Source of the DNA: an uncultured Pseudoflavonifractor sp.
GTDB lineage: Bacteria > Bacillota > Clostridia > Oscillospirales > Oscillospiraceae
DNA length: 64,000 nucleotides
Reading direction: 5' to 3'
NCBI GenBank assembly: GCA_947425785.1
Contig: CANEAY010000008.1
Location: forward strand, 1-64,000
Positions 1 through 8,449 of the stretch are shown one piece after another. The notes under the pieces are model-generated. The model did no database searches. It was not told where the DNA came from and saw nothing but the letters and a program-made list of their open reading frames with translations. Within the stretch, counting starts at the first letter, position 1. Each line of letters begins with the position of its first letter. A program made the translations under genes and the position numbers.

Positions 1-259
1 GCGCCAGTGGCAGCACCTCATCTATGGAGAGCGCTACTCCCAGACCGACCTGGACTATGGCCCCGACTTTGTCAAACTCTCCGAATCTTACGGCATCCCC
101 GGCGAGCGCTGCGCCGACCAGAGGCAGCTGGAGCAGGCCCTGAAGCGCGCGCTGAACAGCAAGGGCCCCTACTTCATTCAATGTGATATCGACAAGGACG
201 CCATGGTGCATCCCATGGTGTCGGCGGGGACTCCCGTCACCGACTTTTTGCTGGATTGA
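1..259 (+). CDS. ilvB: Acetolactate synthase large subunit, C-terminal end (partial)
   Basis: The window opens inside a gene whose last 85 codons (reading from base 2) give a C-terminus typical of the thiamine-diphosphate enzyme acetolactate synthase: FVKLSESYGIPGERC, then YFIQCDID and the closing MVHPMVSAG. This part belongs to the TPP-binding domain that condenses two pyruvates, or pyruvate with 2-oxobutyrate. The stop codon is 13 bases before the start of ilvN, so the two subunits are co-transcribed. Only the end is visible; assignment as ilvB rather than another TPP enzyme is supported by the adjacent regulatory subunit. Confidence 0.93.
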   Translation, partial: RQWQHLIYGERYSQTDLDYGPDFVKLSESYGIPGERCADQRQLEQALKRALNSKGPYFIQCDIDKDAMVHPMVSAGTPVTDFLLD

Positions 260-272
260 GGAGGTGGAGAAG

Positions 273-830
273 ATGAAAAACGAACACCATACCCGCCACA
301 CCCTTTCCGTCTTGGTGGAGAACGCCTCCGGCGTTCTGTCCCAGGTCTCCCGCCTCTTCTCCCGGAAGGGATACAATATTGAATCCCTGGCCGTGGGCAC
401 CACCGACGACCCCACCGTCTCCCGTATCACCATCGAGGTCATGGGCGACGACGCCATGATGGAACAGCTGATGAACCAGCTGCGCAAGCAGTTCTCCGTC
501 TATTCTGTTCAGGAGCTTCTCCCCCAGCGCTCCATCCGCCGGGAGCTTGTGATGTTCAAGGTGAAAGCGGAGACCTCCGACGTGCGCAACGAGATCGTTC
601 AGATCGCCAACATCTTCCGGGCCTCCATCATCGATGTGTCCATCAAGTCCCTGACCATCGCCCTCATCGGCGACGAGAGCAAGGCGGAGGCCATGCAGAA
701 CCTGCTGGAGACCTTCGGCATCCTGGAACTTGTCCGCACTGGTATGGTGGCCCTGGAGCGGGGCGCTTACACCATCAGCGACGACAACAAAGAGACCACC
801 GAGTTCAACCTGGGCAAGAGCATCCTGTGA
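273..830 (+). CDS. ilvN: Acetolactate synthase small (regulatory) subunit
   Basis: A 185-residue protein with an N-terminal ACT domain (about residues 9-80, HTLSVLVENASGVLSQVSRL) and the C-terminal domain of the IlvN/IlvH family. The subunit binds valine and confers feedback inhibition and full activity on IlvB; that is family knowledge. The chosen ATG follows a strong GAGGAGGTGG ribosome-binding site that overlaps the ilvB stop, so translation is probably coupled; an in-frame upstream start would lie inside ilvB. It is the second gene of ilvB-ilvN-ilvC. Length is normal for the longer IlvH class. Confidence 0.96.
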   Translation: MKNEHHTRHTLSVLVENASGVLSQVSRLFSRKGYNIESLAVGTTDDPTVSRITIEVMGDDAMMEQLMNQLRKQFSVYSVQELLPQRSIRRELVMFKVKAETSDVRNEIVQIANIFRASIIDVSIKSLTIALIGDESKAEAMQNLLETFGILELVRTGMVALERGAYTISDDNKETTEFNLGKSIL

Positions 831-916
831 GATTGTATCACACGTTACATTCTTTTCCTCTTCCCTGTGCGATACTAAACCAAAAGGACGCCACTACAAA
901 ATAAGGAGTGTTTATC

Positions 917-1936
917 ATGGCTAAAATGTACTACGAGAAGGACTGCGACCTTTCCTATCTGGACGGCAAGAAGATCGCCGTCATCGGTTACGGTTCCCAG
1001 GGCCACGCCCACGCCCTGAATCTGAAGGATTCCGGCTGCGATGTCTGCGTAGGACTGCGCGAGGGCTCCAAGAACTGGGCCGAAGCGGAAAAGGCCGGGC
1101 TGAAGGTCAAGACAGTGGCCGAGGCCGCCCAGTGGGGCGACATCGTGATGATGCTCATCAATGACGAGGTGCAGGCCGATGTCTACAAGAAGGACATCGC
1201 CCCCTACATGACCGAGGGCAAGACCCTGGCCTTCGCCCACGGCTTCAACATCCGCTACCAGCAGATCGTCCCTCCCGCCGGGGTGGACGTGTTCATGGCG
1301 GCCCCCAAGGGCCCCGGCCACACCGTCCGCTCCACCTACGTCAGCGGTAAGGGCGTGCCCTGCCTGGTGGCGGTGGAGCAGAATGCCACCGGCAACGCCT
1401 ATAAAATCGCCCTGGCCTACATCGCCGGCATCGGCGGCGCCCGGGCGGGGGTCATGGAGACCACCTTCCATGACGAGACCGAGACCGACCTCTTCGGCGA
1501 GCAGACCGTCCTGTGCGGCGGCGTGGTGGATCTGATGCGCTGCGGCTTCGAGGTACTGGTGGAGGCCGGTTATGAGCCGGAGAACGCCTATTTTGAGTGC
1601 ATCCACGAGATGAAGCTCATCGTCGACCTCATCAACAAGGGCGGCGTGGCGGCCATGAACTTCTCCATCTCCGACACCGCTGAATACGGCGAGTATGTCT
1701 CCGGCCCCCGTGTCCTGCCCCACGAGGAGGTCAAGGCCAATATGCGTAAAGTCCTCTCCGACATTCAGGACGGCACCTTCGCCGGAAAGTGGATCGCCGA
1801 GAACAAGAACGGCCGCACTTTCTTCAACTCTAAGCGCTCCCAGCTCAAAAAGCACCAGATGGAGATCGTGGGCGAGGAGCTGCGCAAGAACATGATCTGG
1901 GGCGGCGACGCCGACCTGGATACCGCCTCCAACTAA
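917..1936 (+). CDS. ilvC: Ketol-acid reductoisomerase
   Basis: A 339-residue class I (short) ketol-acid reductoisomerase, second step of isoleucine/valine synthesis: Mg-dependent alkyl migration followed by NAD(P)H reduction of acetolactate or acetohydroxybutyrate. The Rossmann motif GYGSQG is at residues 24-29, and the loop GLREGSKNW carries the Arg and Ser usual in NADPH-preferring enzymes. The metal-site region [10 protein letters not shown] and the C-terminal knotted domain are intact. AAGGAG sits 8 bases before the ATG; a GTG three codons upstream has no such site. An 86-base gap separates it from ilvN and a strong terminator follows. Confidence 0.97.
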   Translation: MAKMYYEKDCDLSYLDGKKIAVIGYGSQGHAHALNLKDSGCDVCVGLREGSKNWAEAEKAGLKVKTVAEAAQWGDIVMMLINDEVQADVYKKDIAPYMTEGKTLAFAHGFNIRYQQIVPPAGVDVFMAAPKGPGHTVRSTYVSGKGVPCLVAVEQNATGNAYKIALAYIAGIGGARAGVMETTFHDETETDLFGEQTVLCGGVVDLMRCGFEVLVEAGYEPENAYFECIHEMKLIVDLINKGGVAAMNFSISDTAEYGEYVSGPRVLPHEEVKANMRKVLSDIQDGTFAGKWIAENKNGRTFFNSKRSQLKKHQMEIVGEELRKNMIWGGDADLDTASN

Positions 1937-1950
1937 TCATCAACACATCA

Positions 1951-1986
1951 AAAGGCCCCCAGGATCAATCCCTGGGGGCCTTTCTT
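1951..1986 (+). terminator. Terminator of ilvBNC
   Basis: A perfect 11-bp stem AGGCCCCCAGG / CCTGGGGGCCT with a 6-base loop is followed by TTTCTTT. It ends the ilvBNC transcript and lies directly against the stop codon of the convergent TfoX-C gene. Confidence 0.92.
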
Positions 1987-2243
1987 TACCCTTTCAAGCT
2001 GTCGCTGAATGCTTTTAACTGTGTCCGCCGTTCCTTGGAAAGGCAATTATATTCCGTCTGGCTTACCGCACCCTCCAAGCAATAGAGGTGCACCAGACAC
2101 ACATTTGGATAGCGCGCCTTGAGCCTTCTATACGCCTCCTCCGCCCCCACAGCCATCAATTCTTCCGCAGAGCCGATCCCCACCGAGCACAGCTTTCTGT
2201 CCATCTCCCTGCCCAAATTCATCATAGAAGTCAATTCAGCCAT
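1986..2243 (-). CDS. TfoX C-terminal-domain protein
   Basis: An 85-residue protein matching the stand-alone TfoX C-terminal domain: a helical, helix-hairpin-helix-like fold (start region MAELTSMMNLGREMDRKLCS, then GIGSAEELMAVGAEEAY and a CLVHLYCLEGAV segment). Stand-alone copies are widespread in Clostridia and have no established role; they lack the N-terminal domain of the competence regulator TfoX/Sxy. The ATG was preferred over an upstream GTG because GGAGGA lies 7 bases before it. It follows the HTH gene by 20 bases on the same strand, so the two form a small operon. Confidence 0.82.
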   Translation of the reverse strand: MAELTSMMNLGREMDRKLCSVGIGSAEELMAVGAEEAYRRLKARYPNVCLVHLYCLEGAVSQTEYNCLSKERRTQLKAFSDSLKG

Positions 2244-2263
2244 TTTATCTCCTCCGTATATCC

Positions 2264-3019
2264 TCACTCATATTTTTTCGCCGCGATCATCATAGGAAGG
2301 AAAAAGCCCAGGGCAAAGACCAGCGTAACTGCCAGCATAGCCCCATCAGGCAACGCTCTCCGGGCCAGCCAGAAGACCGGGGGCCAGAGCGCCGCCGTTC
2401 CCAGCATCCAGACCCGGCCCACCCTTACGACATGGGGCCAGTTGCTGTTATTGAAGCGGACGCCGGGCAAGCTCATGCGGAAGGGCCCGTCAGAGTATAC
2501 AGAAATTTTATTTTCATCGTAATAGGTGGGCAGAGTTTCCTTCACAAAAAAGCAGAAGTAAAACCCAAAGCCCAGCATCAGCCCCTCCACCAACAGCAGA
2601 TAGTCCCACAGCTCCACGGCGGTAAGCTGGTTCAGGGTGATGAGGGCCGTAGTCTCCAGGGCGGCAAGGACAGCGGAGACCACACAGGCCCGCTTCCAAA
2701 AACGGCGTGCCCTCCCCCGCTTCTCCTGCTCCTGCGCGGAGAGGTGAGCGGCTTTTTCGACAAGTTCTTTTGCTTCACAGCTATCCAAGGCATCTTCTGA
2801 CAGCCGCGCCCCTTTCAAAAGCTCCGCGACCGACACGTCAAGCAATTCCGCCAAAGGCGTCAAAAGACTGATATCAGGGAGGCTTTGGCCCCGCTCCCAC
2901 TTGCTTACCGCCTTGTTGGAGACAAAAAGCCGCTCTGCCAGCTCTTGCTGCGTAAAGCCTTTTTCCTTGCGCAGCTCGCACAAAAAGCTGCCAAACCTCT
3001 CCCGGTCGATCTGCTCCAT
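2264..3019 (-). CDS. XRE-family regulator with C-terminal membrane domain
   Basis: A 251-residue protein. Residues about 8-65 are a Cro/CI-type helix-turn-helix (LRKEKGFTQQELAERL, FVSNKAVSKWERGQSLP), followed by a charged linker and two pairs of hydrophobic helices around residues 110-160 and 205-247. This layout, DNA-binding head plus four membrane spans, is common in Firmicutes and is thought to act as a membrane-anchored transcription factor; ligand and targets are unknown. It is the promoter-proximal gene of a two-gene operon with the TfoX-C protein and is divergent from ilvD, but nothing shows that it controls ilvD. Confidence 0.8.
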   Translation of the reverse strand: MEQIDRERFGSFLCELRKEKGFTQQELAERLFVSNKAVSKWERGQSLPDISLLTPLAELLDVSVAELLKGARLSEDALDSCEAKELVEKAAHLSAQEQEKRGRARRFWKRACVVSAVLAALETTALITLNQLTAVELWDYLLLVEGLMLGFGFYFCFFVKETLPTYYDENKISVYSDGPFRMSLPGVRFNNSNWPHVVRVGRVWMLGTAALWPPVFWLARRALPDGAMLAVTLVFALGFFLPMMIAAKKYE

Positions 3020-3101
3020 AGCGTCCCCTCCCTTCGCCCCTTCAGCATAACATTTCCCCGGCTTTCCGTCAATCCACAGCTGGTAGAATGGGGCTTTTCC
3101 C

Positions 3102-3130
3102 TTGACGCAAGGGGCTTGACGGCGTAAAAT
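3102..3130 (+). promoter_or_regulatory. Sigma-A-type promoter of ilvD
   Basis: TTGACG at 3102-3107, a 17-base spacer and TAAAAT at 3125-3130, 33 bases before the ilvD ATG. There is room for only a short leader, so no T-box or riboswitch can precede ilvD. Confidence 0.75.
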
Positions 3131-3162
3131 AATTTCAACAATCCCTTGAAGGAGGAATCCTC

Positions 3163-4824
3163 ATGCGCAGTGACAATGTGACAAAGGGGGCCGAGCGCGC
3201 CCCCAACCGCTCCCTTTTCTATGCCCTTGGCTACACCAAGGAGGAGCTGGAGCGGCCCCTCATCGGCGTGGTCTGCTCTCAAAATGAGATCGTCCCCGGC
3301 CATATGAATCTGGACAAGATCGCCGAGGCGGTAAAGGCCGGTATCCGCTCCGCCGGCGGCACCCCCATCGAGTTTCCCGCCATCGCCGTGTGCGACGGCA
3401 TTGCCATGGGCCATGTGGGCATGAAGTACTCTCTGGTCACCCGGGAGCTCATCGCCGACTCCACCGAGGCCATGGCCATTGCACACCAATTTGACGGCCT
3501 GGTGATGATACCCAACTGCGACAAGAATGTGCCCGGCCTGCTCATGGCCGCCGCCCGGCTCAACATCCCCACCATCTTCTGCTCCGGCGGGCCCATGATG
3601 GCGGGCACCATGACCGATGGCCGCCGCACCTGCCTGTCCCATATGTTTGAGGCGGTAGGCGCTTACAAGGCGGGCACTCTGGACAGCCAGGGGCTGGAGG
3701 AATACGAGGAGAACGCCTGTCCCACCTGCGGCTCCTGCTCCGGCATGTACACCGCCAACTCCATGAACTGCCTCACCGAGGGCATCGGCATGGCCCTGCG
3801 GGGCAACGGCACCATCCCGGCGGTCTACTCCGCCCGGCTGCGCCTTGCCAAGCACACCGGTATGCAGATCATGGAACTGGTCAAAAAGGATATCCGCCCC
3901 CGGGACATCATGACCGAGGCCGCTTTCCACAACGCCGAGGCCCTGGACATGGCCTTGGGCTGTTCCACCAACTCCATGCTCCACCTGCCCGCCATTGCCC
4001 ACGAGTGCGGTATTGAGTTGAGCTTTGATATGGCAAACGCCATCTCCTCCAAGACCCCCAACCTCTGTCACCTGGCCCCCGCCGGAGATTCCTACATCGA
4101 GGATCTGGAGCGGGCAGGCGGCGTTTACGCCGTGATGAAGGAGCTGACCAAAAAGGGCCTGCTGGACACCTCCCTGCTCACCTGCACCGGCAAGACCATT
4201 GCCGAAAATCTGGAAGGGGTAGAGAATCTGGACACCTCCGTCATCCGCCCCATCGACGATCCCTATTCCCCTTACGGCGGTATCGCCGTCCTCAAGGGCT
4301 CCCTGGCCCCCGAGGGCTGCGTGGTAAAGCAGGCCGCCGTTGATCCCGCCATGATGGTACATACCGGCCCCGCCCGTGTCTTTGACTGCGAGGAGGACGC
4401 CATCAGCGCCATCTACGAGGGCCGGATCGTCTCCGGCGATGTGGTGGTCATCCGCTATGAGGGCCCCAAGGGCGGCCCCGGTATGCGGGAGATGCTCAAC
4501 CCCACCTCCGCCATCTGCGGCATGGGCTTGGGAGACAGCGTGGCCCTCATCACCGACGGCCGGTTCTCCGGGGCCACCCGGGGCGCCTCCATCGGCCACG
4601 TCTCCCCCGAGGCGGCCCTGGGCGGGCCCATCGCCTTCGTGGAGGAGGGCGACGTCATCGCCATCGACATTCCCAACCACACCATCGAGCTGAAGGTGGA
4701 CAAGACTGTCCTGGCCGCCCGGAAGGCCAAGTGGGTGTGCCCAGAACCCCGGGTCAAGTCGGGCTACCTGTCCCGGTACGCCAAGCTGGTGACCTCCGCC
4801 GCCAGAGGCGCGGTGCTGGAATAA
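3163..4824 (+). CDS. ilvD: Dihydroxy-acid dehydratase
   Basis: A 553-residue iron-sulfur dehydratase that converts dihydroxy-isovalerate or dihydroxy-methylvalerate to the 2-keto acid precursors of valine and isoleucine. Cluster ligand regions are visible: [10 protein letters not shown] and the [18 protein letters not shown] segment; the family signature near the C-terminus, [20 protein letters not shown], is intact. Length is normal. GGAGG precedes the ATG and a consensus promoter lies just upstream. It is monocistronic or followed only by a tiny reading frame; in related genomes ilvD is often followed by ilvB, which is not the case here. Confidence 0.97.
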   Translation: MRSDNVTKGAERAPNRSLFYALGYTKEELERPLIGVVCSQNEIVPGHMNLDKIAEAVKAGIRSAGGTPIEFPAIAVCDGIAMGHVGMKYSLVTRELIADSTEAMAIAHQFDGLVMIPNCDKNVPGLLMAAARLNIPTIFCSGGPMMAGTMTDGRRTCLSHMFEAVGAYKAGTLDSQGLEEYEENACPTCGSCSGMYTANSMNCLTEGIGMALRGNGTIPAVYSARLRLAKHTGMQIMELVKKDIRPRDIMTEAAFHNAEALDMALGCSTNSMLHLPAIAHECGIELSFDMANAISSKTPNLCHLAPAGDSYIEDLERAGGVYAVMKELTKKGLLDTSLLTCTGKTIAENLEGVENLDTSVIRPIDDPYSPYGGIAVLKGSLAPEGCVVKQAAVDPAMMVHTGPARVFDCEEDAISAIYEGRIVSGDVVVIRYEGPKGGPGMREMLNPTSAICGMGLGDSVALITDGRFSGATRGASIGHVSPEAALGGPIAFVEEGDVIAIDIPNHTIELKVDKTVLAARKAKWVCPEPRVKSGYLSRYAKLVTSAARGAVLE

Positions 4825-4839
4825 GGAGGCTATCACACA

Positions 4840-4911
4840 ATGAAGGAACTTCGAAAAATACGGGCGGTCGCCACGAGTATATTCCTTGGAAAGGACGTGA
4901 TGCAGCGATAA
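4840..4911 (+). other. Possible 23-codon reading frame after ilvD
   Basis: Directly after the ilvD stop there is TAAGGAGG, then ATG 7 bases on, opening a 23-codon frame (MKELRKIRAVATSIFLGKD start) that ends at TAA 24 bases before the acetyltransferase gene. The ribosome-binding site is excellent but the peptide matches nothing I recognise. It may be a genuine small protein, a leader, or the scar of a gene replaced when the acetyltransferase arrived. Confidence 0.3.
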
Positions 4912-4935
4912 AATAGGAAAGGACTTTTACGCCTT

Positions 4936-5604
4936 ATGAATATGATCCCAGACCCAAACACGGTCTTCCCCAACGAGTATAAGACTTCGTGTTTTATTAA
5001 AAATATCATTAAAGCCCCCAATATCATTGTGGGTGATTACACCTACTATGACGACGGGGTCGACCCAACCGGGTTCGAAAAAAACAATGTGCTGTTCAAC
5101 TATCCCGAATTTGGCGACAGGCTCATCATCGGAAAGTTCTGCCAGATCGCCTTTGGAACAAAGTTCATCATGGGGCCCGCCAACCACCGCCTTTGCAGTG
5201 TGACGACCTATCCCTTCAATGTGTTCGGCGGTGCGTGGGAGGAAAATACGCCTCCGCATATGGAACAGCTTCCCCACAAGGGAGATACCGTCATTGGCAA
5301 CGATGTGTGGATCGGCCGGGAAAGCGTCATCATGCCCGGTGTGAAGATCGGTGACGGCGCCATCATTGCCGCCTATTCCGTGGTAGCGAAGGACATTCCC
5401 CCCTATACGGTCTATGGCGGCGACCCGGCACAGTTCATCAAGAAGCGCTTTGATGATGAGCTTATTGACCTGCTCCTGCGCTTTCGATGGTGGGATCTGG
5501 CGCCGGAGGCATTGGTGGACTTCCTCCCCTCCCTCTGCGACGCCGACTTGGAAAGGGTAAAGCGGATATTGCGGGAGAAATTGGCACAGAATCCAGCCAT
5601 CTGA
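4936..5604 (+). CDS. Xenobiotic acetyltransferase, Vat/CatB family
   Basis: A 222-residue left-handed beta-helix (hexapeptide repeat) acetyltransferase. The start MNMIPDPNTVFPNEYKTSC, the loop with NHRL (His84, equivalent to the catalytic histidine of Vat/CatB enzymes), the VTTYPF segment and the repeats DTVIGNDVWIGRESVIMPG / VKIGDGAIIAAYSVVAKD are those of the XAT group that acetylates streptogramin A or chloramphenicol. The closing GDPAQFIKKRF is also typical. Codon use is less GC-rich than in the flanking ilvD, suggesting a different history. Actual substrate is unknown: many chromosomal members give no resistance. Confidence 0.86.
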   Translation: MNMIPDPNTVFPNEYKTSCFIKNIIKAPNIIVGDYTYYDDGVDPTGFEKNNVLFNYPEFGDRLIIGKFCQIAFGTKFIMGPANHRLCSVTTYPFNVFGGAWEENTPPHMEQLPHKGDTVIGNDVWIGRESVIMPGVKIGDGAIIAAYSVVAKDIPPYTVYGGDPAQFIKKRFDDELIDLLLRFRWWDLAPEALVDFLPSLCDADLERVKRILREKLAQNPAI

Positions 5605-5660
5605 CGACCTGCCGTGCGCCAAGCGGACACCTTTGTCAAACACAAGGTAAAAACACTGTA

Positions 5661-5704
5661 AAATACCCGCTGCCGACAAAAATGCCGACAGCGGGTATTT
5701 TTTA
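5661..5704 (+). terminator. Terminator after the acetyltransferase gene
   Basis: A 12-bp stem AAATACCCGCTG / CAGCGGGTATTT is followed by TTTTATT. Its T-run abuts the -35 box of the padR promoter, so the two transcription units are packed with no spare sequence. Confidence 0.9.
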
Positions 5705-5754
5705 TTGACATATATCGATTATCGGTATATAATGATCATAGCGATATTCGATAT
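5705..5754 (+). promoter_or_regulatory. Perfect consensus promoter with palindromic arms for padR
   Basis: TTGACA (5705-5710), a 17-base spacer and TATAAT (5728-5733), an exact sigma-A consensus. ATATCGA (5712-5718) and TCGATAT (5748-5754) form inverted arms that bracket the -10 box and the likely start site. PadR-family repressors commonly bind such ATAT-rich inverted repeats in their own promoter, so autoregulation is the natural inference. Confidence 0.75.
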
Positions 5755-5770
5755 AATCGGAGGTGAGGGC

Positions 5771-6097
5771 GTGGCACGAAAAAAACTGGAGACCTTGACC
5801 GAGCAGATGTACTATGCCCTGCTCTCCCTATGGGAGGAGCCCCGCCATGGCTACGGCATCATGCAGTATGTGGAGGAGCTGACCCGGGGCCGCCTGGTCA
5901 TTGGGGCGGGCACCCTCTACGCCCTGCTCGCCCGGTTCGAGGAAGAGGGCCTCATCCAGCTCACCGACACCCAGGAGGGGCGAAAGTATTACGCACTCAC
6001 CGGCGAGGGCCGGCAGAGGCTCCGGGAGGAATACCAACGGCTCCGCCGCCAGATGGCGGACGGGGCGGCGCTTTTGGAAAAGGAGGAACCGCTGTGA
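5771..6097 (+). CDS. PadR-family transcriptional repressor
   Basis: A 108-residue winged-helix regulator of the PadR family: LTEQMYYALLSLWEEPRHGY at the N-terminus, the recognition region IGAGTLYALLARFEEEGLIQ, the wing GRKYYALTGEGRQRL, and a C-terminal dimerisation helix. The GTG start is chosen because GGAGGTG lies 6 bases before it; a TTG farther upstream is really the -35 box of the promoter. It overlaps the next gene by 4 bases. The PadR plus DUF2812 pair is recurrent in Firmicutes; the ligand is not known. Confidence 0.9.
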   Translation: MARKKLETLTEQMYYALLSLWEEPRHGYGIMQYVEELTRGRLVIGAGTLYALLARFEEEGLIQLTDTQEGRKYYALTGEGRQRLREEYQRLRRQMADGAALLEKEEPL

Positions 6098-7449
6098 AAA
6101 CCACCTGCTGGAAGTACTTTTCCTTTTTGAACATCGACTACAAGCACGCCCAGGACAGGCTGAACCAGTGGGCGGCGGAGGGCTGGGAGCTGGTGGAGGT
6201 CATAGGCCCCTTCGCCCGGCTTCGGTGGACGGAGCGGACTGACCTCACCTATTTTCTGGACTGGACGTCCGGCTCTGAAGAGCTTCGCGACTACGCCCAG
6301 CTGGTCTCCGACGCGGGCTGGGAGCGGGTGGAGCGGATGGGCTATCTCAACATCTACGCCTCTAAGCCGGGGTCGCATCCCCGCCCCATCCAGACCGACC
6401 CCGAGCTGGAATTCAAGCGCTTCCGCACGAAGGCTCTGCGGCACATGCTCATCTCCGTCGGAGCGGTCTTGGCCGTGGTGCTTTTCTGCCTTTTCACCTT
6501 CAGCGATATCGACACCACCCACAGCCTTCTAAGCTCCTCCATGGTGTACAACAGCAGCTTCCTCGTCTCCTCCCTGACCCACAGCCTGACCCTGTCCGCT
6601 GTCCTTTTGTTCCTGCCCTTCTGGGGCCTGGGCTGTGCTGTCTACTTCCCCTATTTCTTCTACCGGCTGCGGCTGTGGGGCAACGCCGTCCGGGCCGGGG
6701 AAGCGCCGCCCCCGCCTAAGAGGTGGGCATTACGGGCCGGAGGGCTTCTCCGGGCGGCGGGGATCCTCTCCACGAGCTTCGCGGCCCTTCTCCTGATCCC
6801 CGACTATCTGCTCAACGACGCCTTTAACTGGGGCGTTTGCGTGGGAGGCTTCATCGGCTGTTACCTCCAATTTCAACGCTGCAACGAAAACATTACCCGA
6901 CGGCGGCATAGCCTCCGGCTCAGTGTTATCTTCCTCATCCTCGTTGCCTGCGGCCTTCTCCACAACCCTGTCCGGGAGCGCTTCCCCGGCCGCATCCCCT
7001 TTGGCCCCATCCACAGCCAGTCCGACCATGTGGACTTGGAAATGCACTGTGACGCATTTCTGGGCAGCTATGCCCGTGGACATGAGCGGGTGGAAACAGG
7101 GATCGAAGGACAGTCCATCAGCTTCCACTACACCGTCCAGGAGTGGGTCTCCCCTGCTGCGGCCCAGTGGGCTGTGGGGGATATCCCTGAAACCCTATAT
7201 CCTCTGGAGGAGCTGGAGGGAGTCTGGCGGAGCTTTGAATGGGATACTGACCCCGAGTTCACCGGCGTGTCCCTTATGGGTATTTCCGACCACGCCAGAA
7301 AACTCGAGCTGGCCAAATGCCCCAATCGGTGTTTCTACCTCCGCCGGGGCACCACCCAGGTGGCGGCCACCTACTTCTATGTGCCCGAGGGGATGACCGA
7401 CGAAGAGCTTCTCGCCCCCCTCCTGGACTGGATGGAAGGTTTGGAATAA
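6094..7449 (+). CDS. DUF2812 membrane protein
   Basis: A 451-residue protein starting at GTG (AAGGAGG 8 bases upstream), overlapping the padR stop. Residues about 1-100 form a DUF2812 domain (WKYFSFLNIDYKHAQDRLNQ, AAEGWELVEV, RTDLTYFLDW), followed by an Arg/Lys-rich stretch and four hydrophobic helices between about residues 120 and 300, then a soluble C-terminal region to the end. DUF2812 proteins are nearly always encoded next to PadR regulators and are suspected partners or targets of them; no biochemical role is established. The soluble C-terminal third is not something I recognise. Confidence 0.85.
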   Translation: MKTTCWKYFSFLNIDYKHAQDRLNQWAAEGWELVEVIGPFARLRWTERTDLTYFLDWTSGSEELRDYAQLVSDAGWERVERMGYLNIYASKPGSHPRPIQTDPELEFKRFRTKALRHMLISVGAVLAVVLFCLFTFSDIDTTHSLLSSSMVYNSSFLVSSLTHSLTLSAVLLFLPFWGLGCAVYFPYFFYRLRLWGNAVRAGEAPPPPKRWALRAGGLLRAAGILSTSFAALLLIPDYLLNDAFNWGVCVGGFIGCYLQFQRCNENITRRRHSLRLSVIFLILVACGLLHNPVRERFPGRIPFGPIHSQSDHVDLEMHCDAFLGSYARGHERVETGIEGQSISFHYTVQEWVSPAAAQWAVGDIPETLYPLEELEGVWRSFEWDTDPEFTGVSLMGISDHARKLELAKCPNRCFYLRRGTTQVAATYFYVPEGMTDEELLAPLLDWMEGLE

Positions 7450-7453
7450 CGAA

Positions 7454-7487
7454 AAAAATCCCTCCGGCATAGGCCGGAGGGATTTTT
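7454..7487. terminator. Bidirectional terminator between convergent genes
   Basis: A stem AATCCCTCCGGC / GCCGGAGGGATT flanked by A-run on one side and T-run on the other can stop both the DUF2812 gene (+) and the DUF975 gene (-). Confidence 0.9.
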
Positions 7488-7493
7488 ATGGAT

Positions 7494-8420
7494 TCAGAAG
7501 GGTTCGGGGCCGTCGTTACTGTGGTAGTCGTACTCCGGGCCTGCAAAGCCGCCGGCGGGGCGGACAGGGCCGCCCTGCAGACCCACTACATAGTTATAGA
7601 AGTTGGCCCGGGTGGTGAGGATATAGGGGCTGAGCCACAGCTGGAGCACCCCTGCCGCAAGGGTGCCCGCAATAACGCCGGCCAATCCAAGCCCCAGAGC
7701 CATGAAAACGTTCTGGATCGCCGCCACCAGCAGCAGCCAGCCGAAGAAGGAGAAATCCAGTATAAAGGCTTCCTTCTTATGGCCTTTCATAGAGCCCTTG
7801 CTGCGGCGAATGGCCTGACGGGCGGTGCAGCCGGGATCATCCAGCAGGAAATAGGCCGACAGGTAGTAACGGTAGCTCACCACCATGGCCAGAGCGAACC
7901 CACCCATAAAAAGGATGAAATAGAGCAGTAAATACATCTCTTCCTCTGTCACAACTGCCGCCGCCATCACCCCAATGGCGGGCACGAAAAGAATGGCCGC
8001 CCACAGAGTAACAAACAGGCTGATAAGAATACCCATCCAGATCACCCGTCCCGCCTTGGCAAAGCCGTCAAAGAGGTTGGCGATACCGGGGCCTTCATTC
8101 CGGGCCAGGCGCAGAGTGTAGGAGATCAGGCCGAACTCCACCACAGTACAGAAGAGACCGAGAATGAACTGTGCCACGCCGGCAATGGCCACCCGATCCA
8201 GCTGCTGGAGGATGAGGTAGTCAAAGACCGCCTCGGCGGTATATCCCTGCTGGAGGTAGATGAGTATATTGTCCCAGGGCGTCCCAATGAGGGCCATCAC
8301 AAACCTGGTCAGCCCGGTGGTGAGCAGCAGATAGGCCACCATGACCACCATGTAGGAGGGCTGGGCCTGGCTCATGCTGGCCTTGGCGGCCAGCTTTGCC
8401 TCGTAACGATTGAAATACAT
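7494..8420 (-). CDS. DUF975 family integral membrane protein
   Basis: A 308-residue protein with about six membrane spans and the DUF975 pattern: an N-terminal amphipathic segment, a pair of long hydrophobic helices, the YRYYLSAYFLLDD motif followed by ARQAIRRSKGSMKGHK, and a closing TRANFYNYV. Function of the family is unknown. It is the last gene of the minus-strand cluster xpaC-telA-TPM-DUF975, 29 bases after the TPM gene, which suggests a shared envelope-related role. Confidence 0.82.
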   Translation of the reverse strand: MYFNRYEAKLAAKASMSQAQPSYMVVMVAYLLLTTGLTRFVMALIGTPWDNILIYLQQGYTAEAVFDYLILQQLDRVAIAGVAQFILGLFCTVVEFGLISYTLRLARNEGPGIANLFDGFAKAGRVIWMGILISLFVTLWAAILFVPAIGVMAAAVVTEEEMYLLLYFILFMGGFALAMVVSYRYYLSAYFLLDDPGCTARQAIRRSKGSMKGHKKEAFILDFSFFGWLLLVAAIQNVFMALGLGLAGVIAGTLAAGVLQLWLSPYILTTRANFYNYVVGLQGGPVRPAGGFAGPEYDYHSNDGPEPF

Positions 8421-8449
8421 TCTCTCTCCCCTTTTCTATACCAAAGGTC

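Noticed and set aside
831-916. T-box or other leader control of ilvC and ilvD
   Set aside because: The gap before ilvC is 86 bases and the ilvD leader about 25 bases; no T-box motif or specifier stem fits.
2905-4836. A 643-codon open frame on the minus strand opposite ilvD
   Set aside because: It is a GC-rich shadow of ilvD: no ribosome-binding site, composition of repeated Gly/His/Ala, and no recognisable motif, while ilvD is complete on the other strand.
5705-5770. TTG at 5705 as start of padR
   Set aside because: These bases are the -35 box of a perfect promoter; the GTG at 5771 has the ribosome-binding site.
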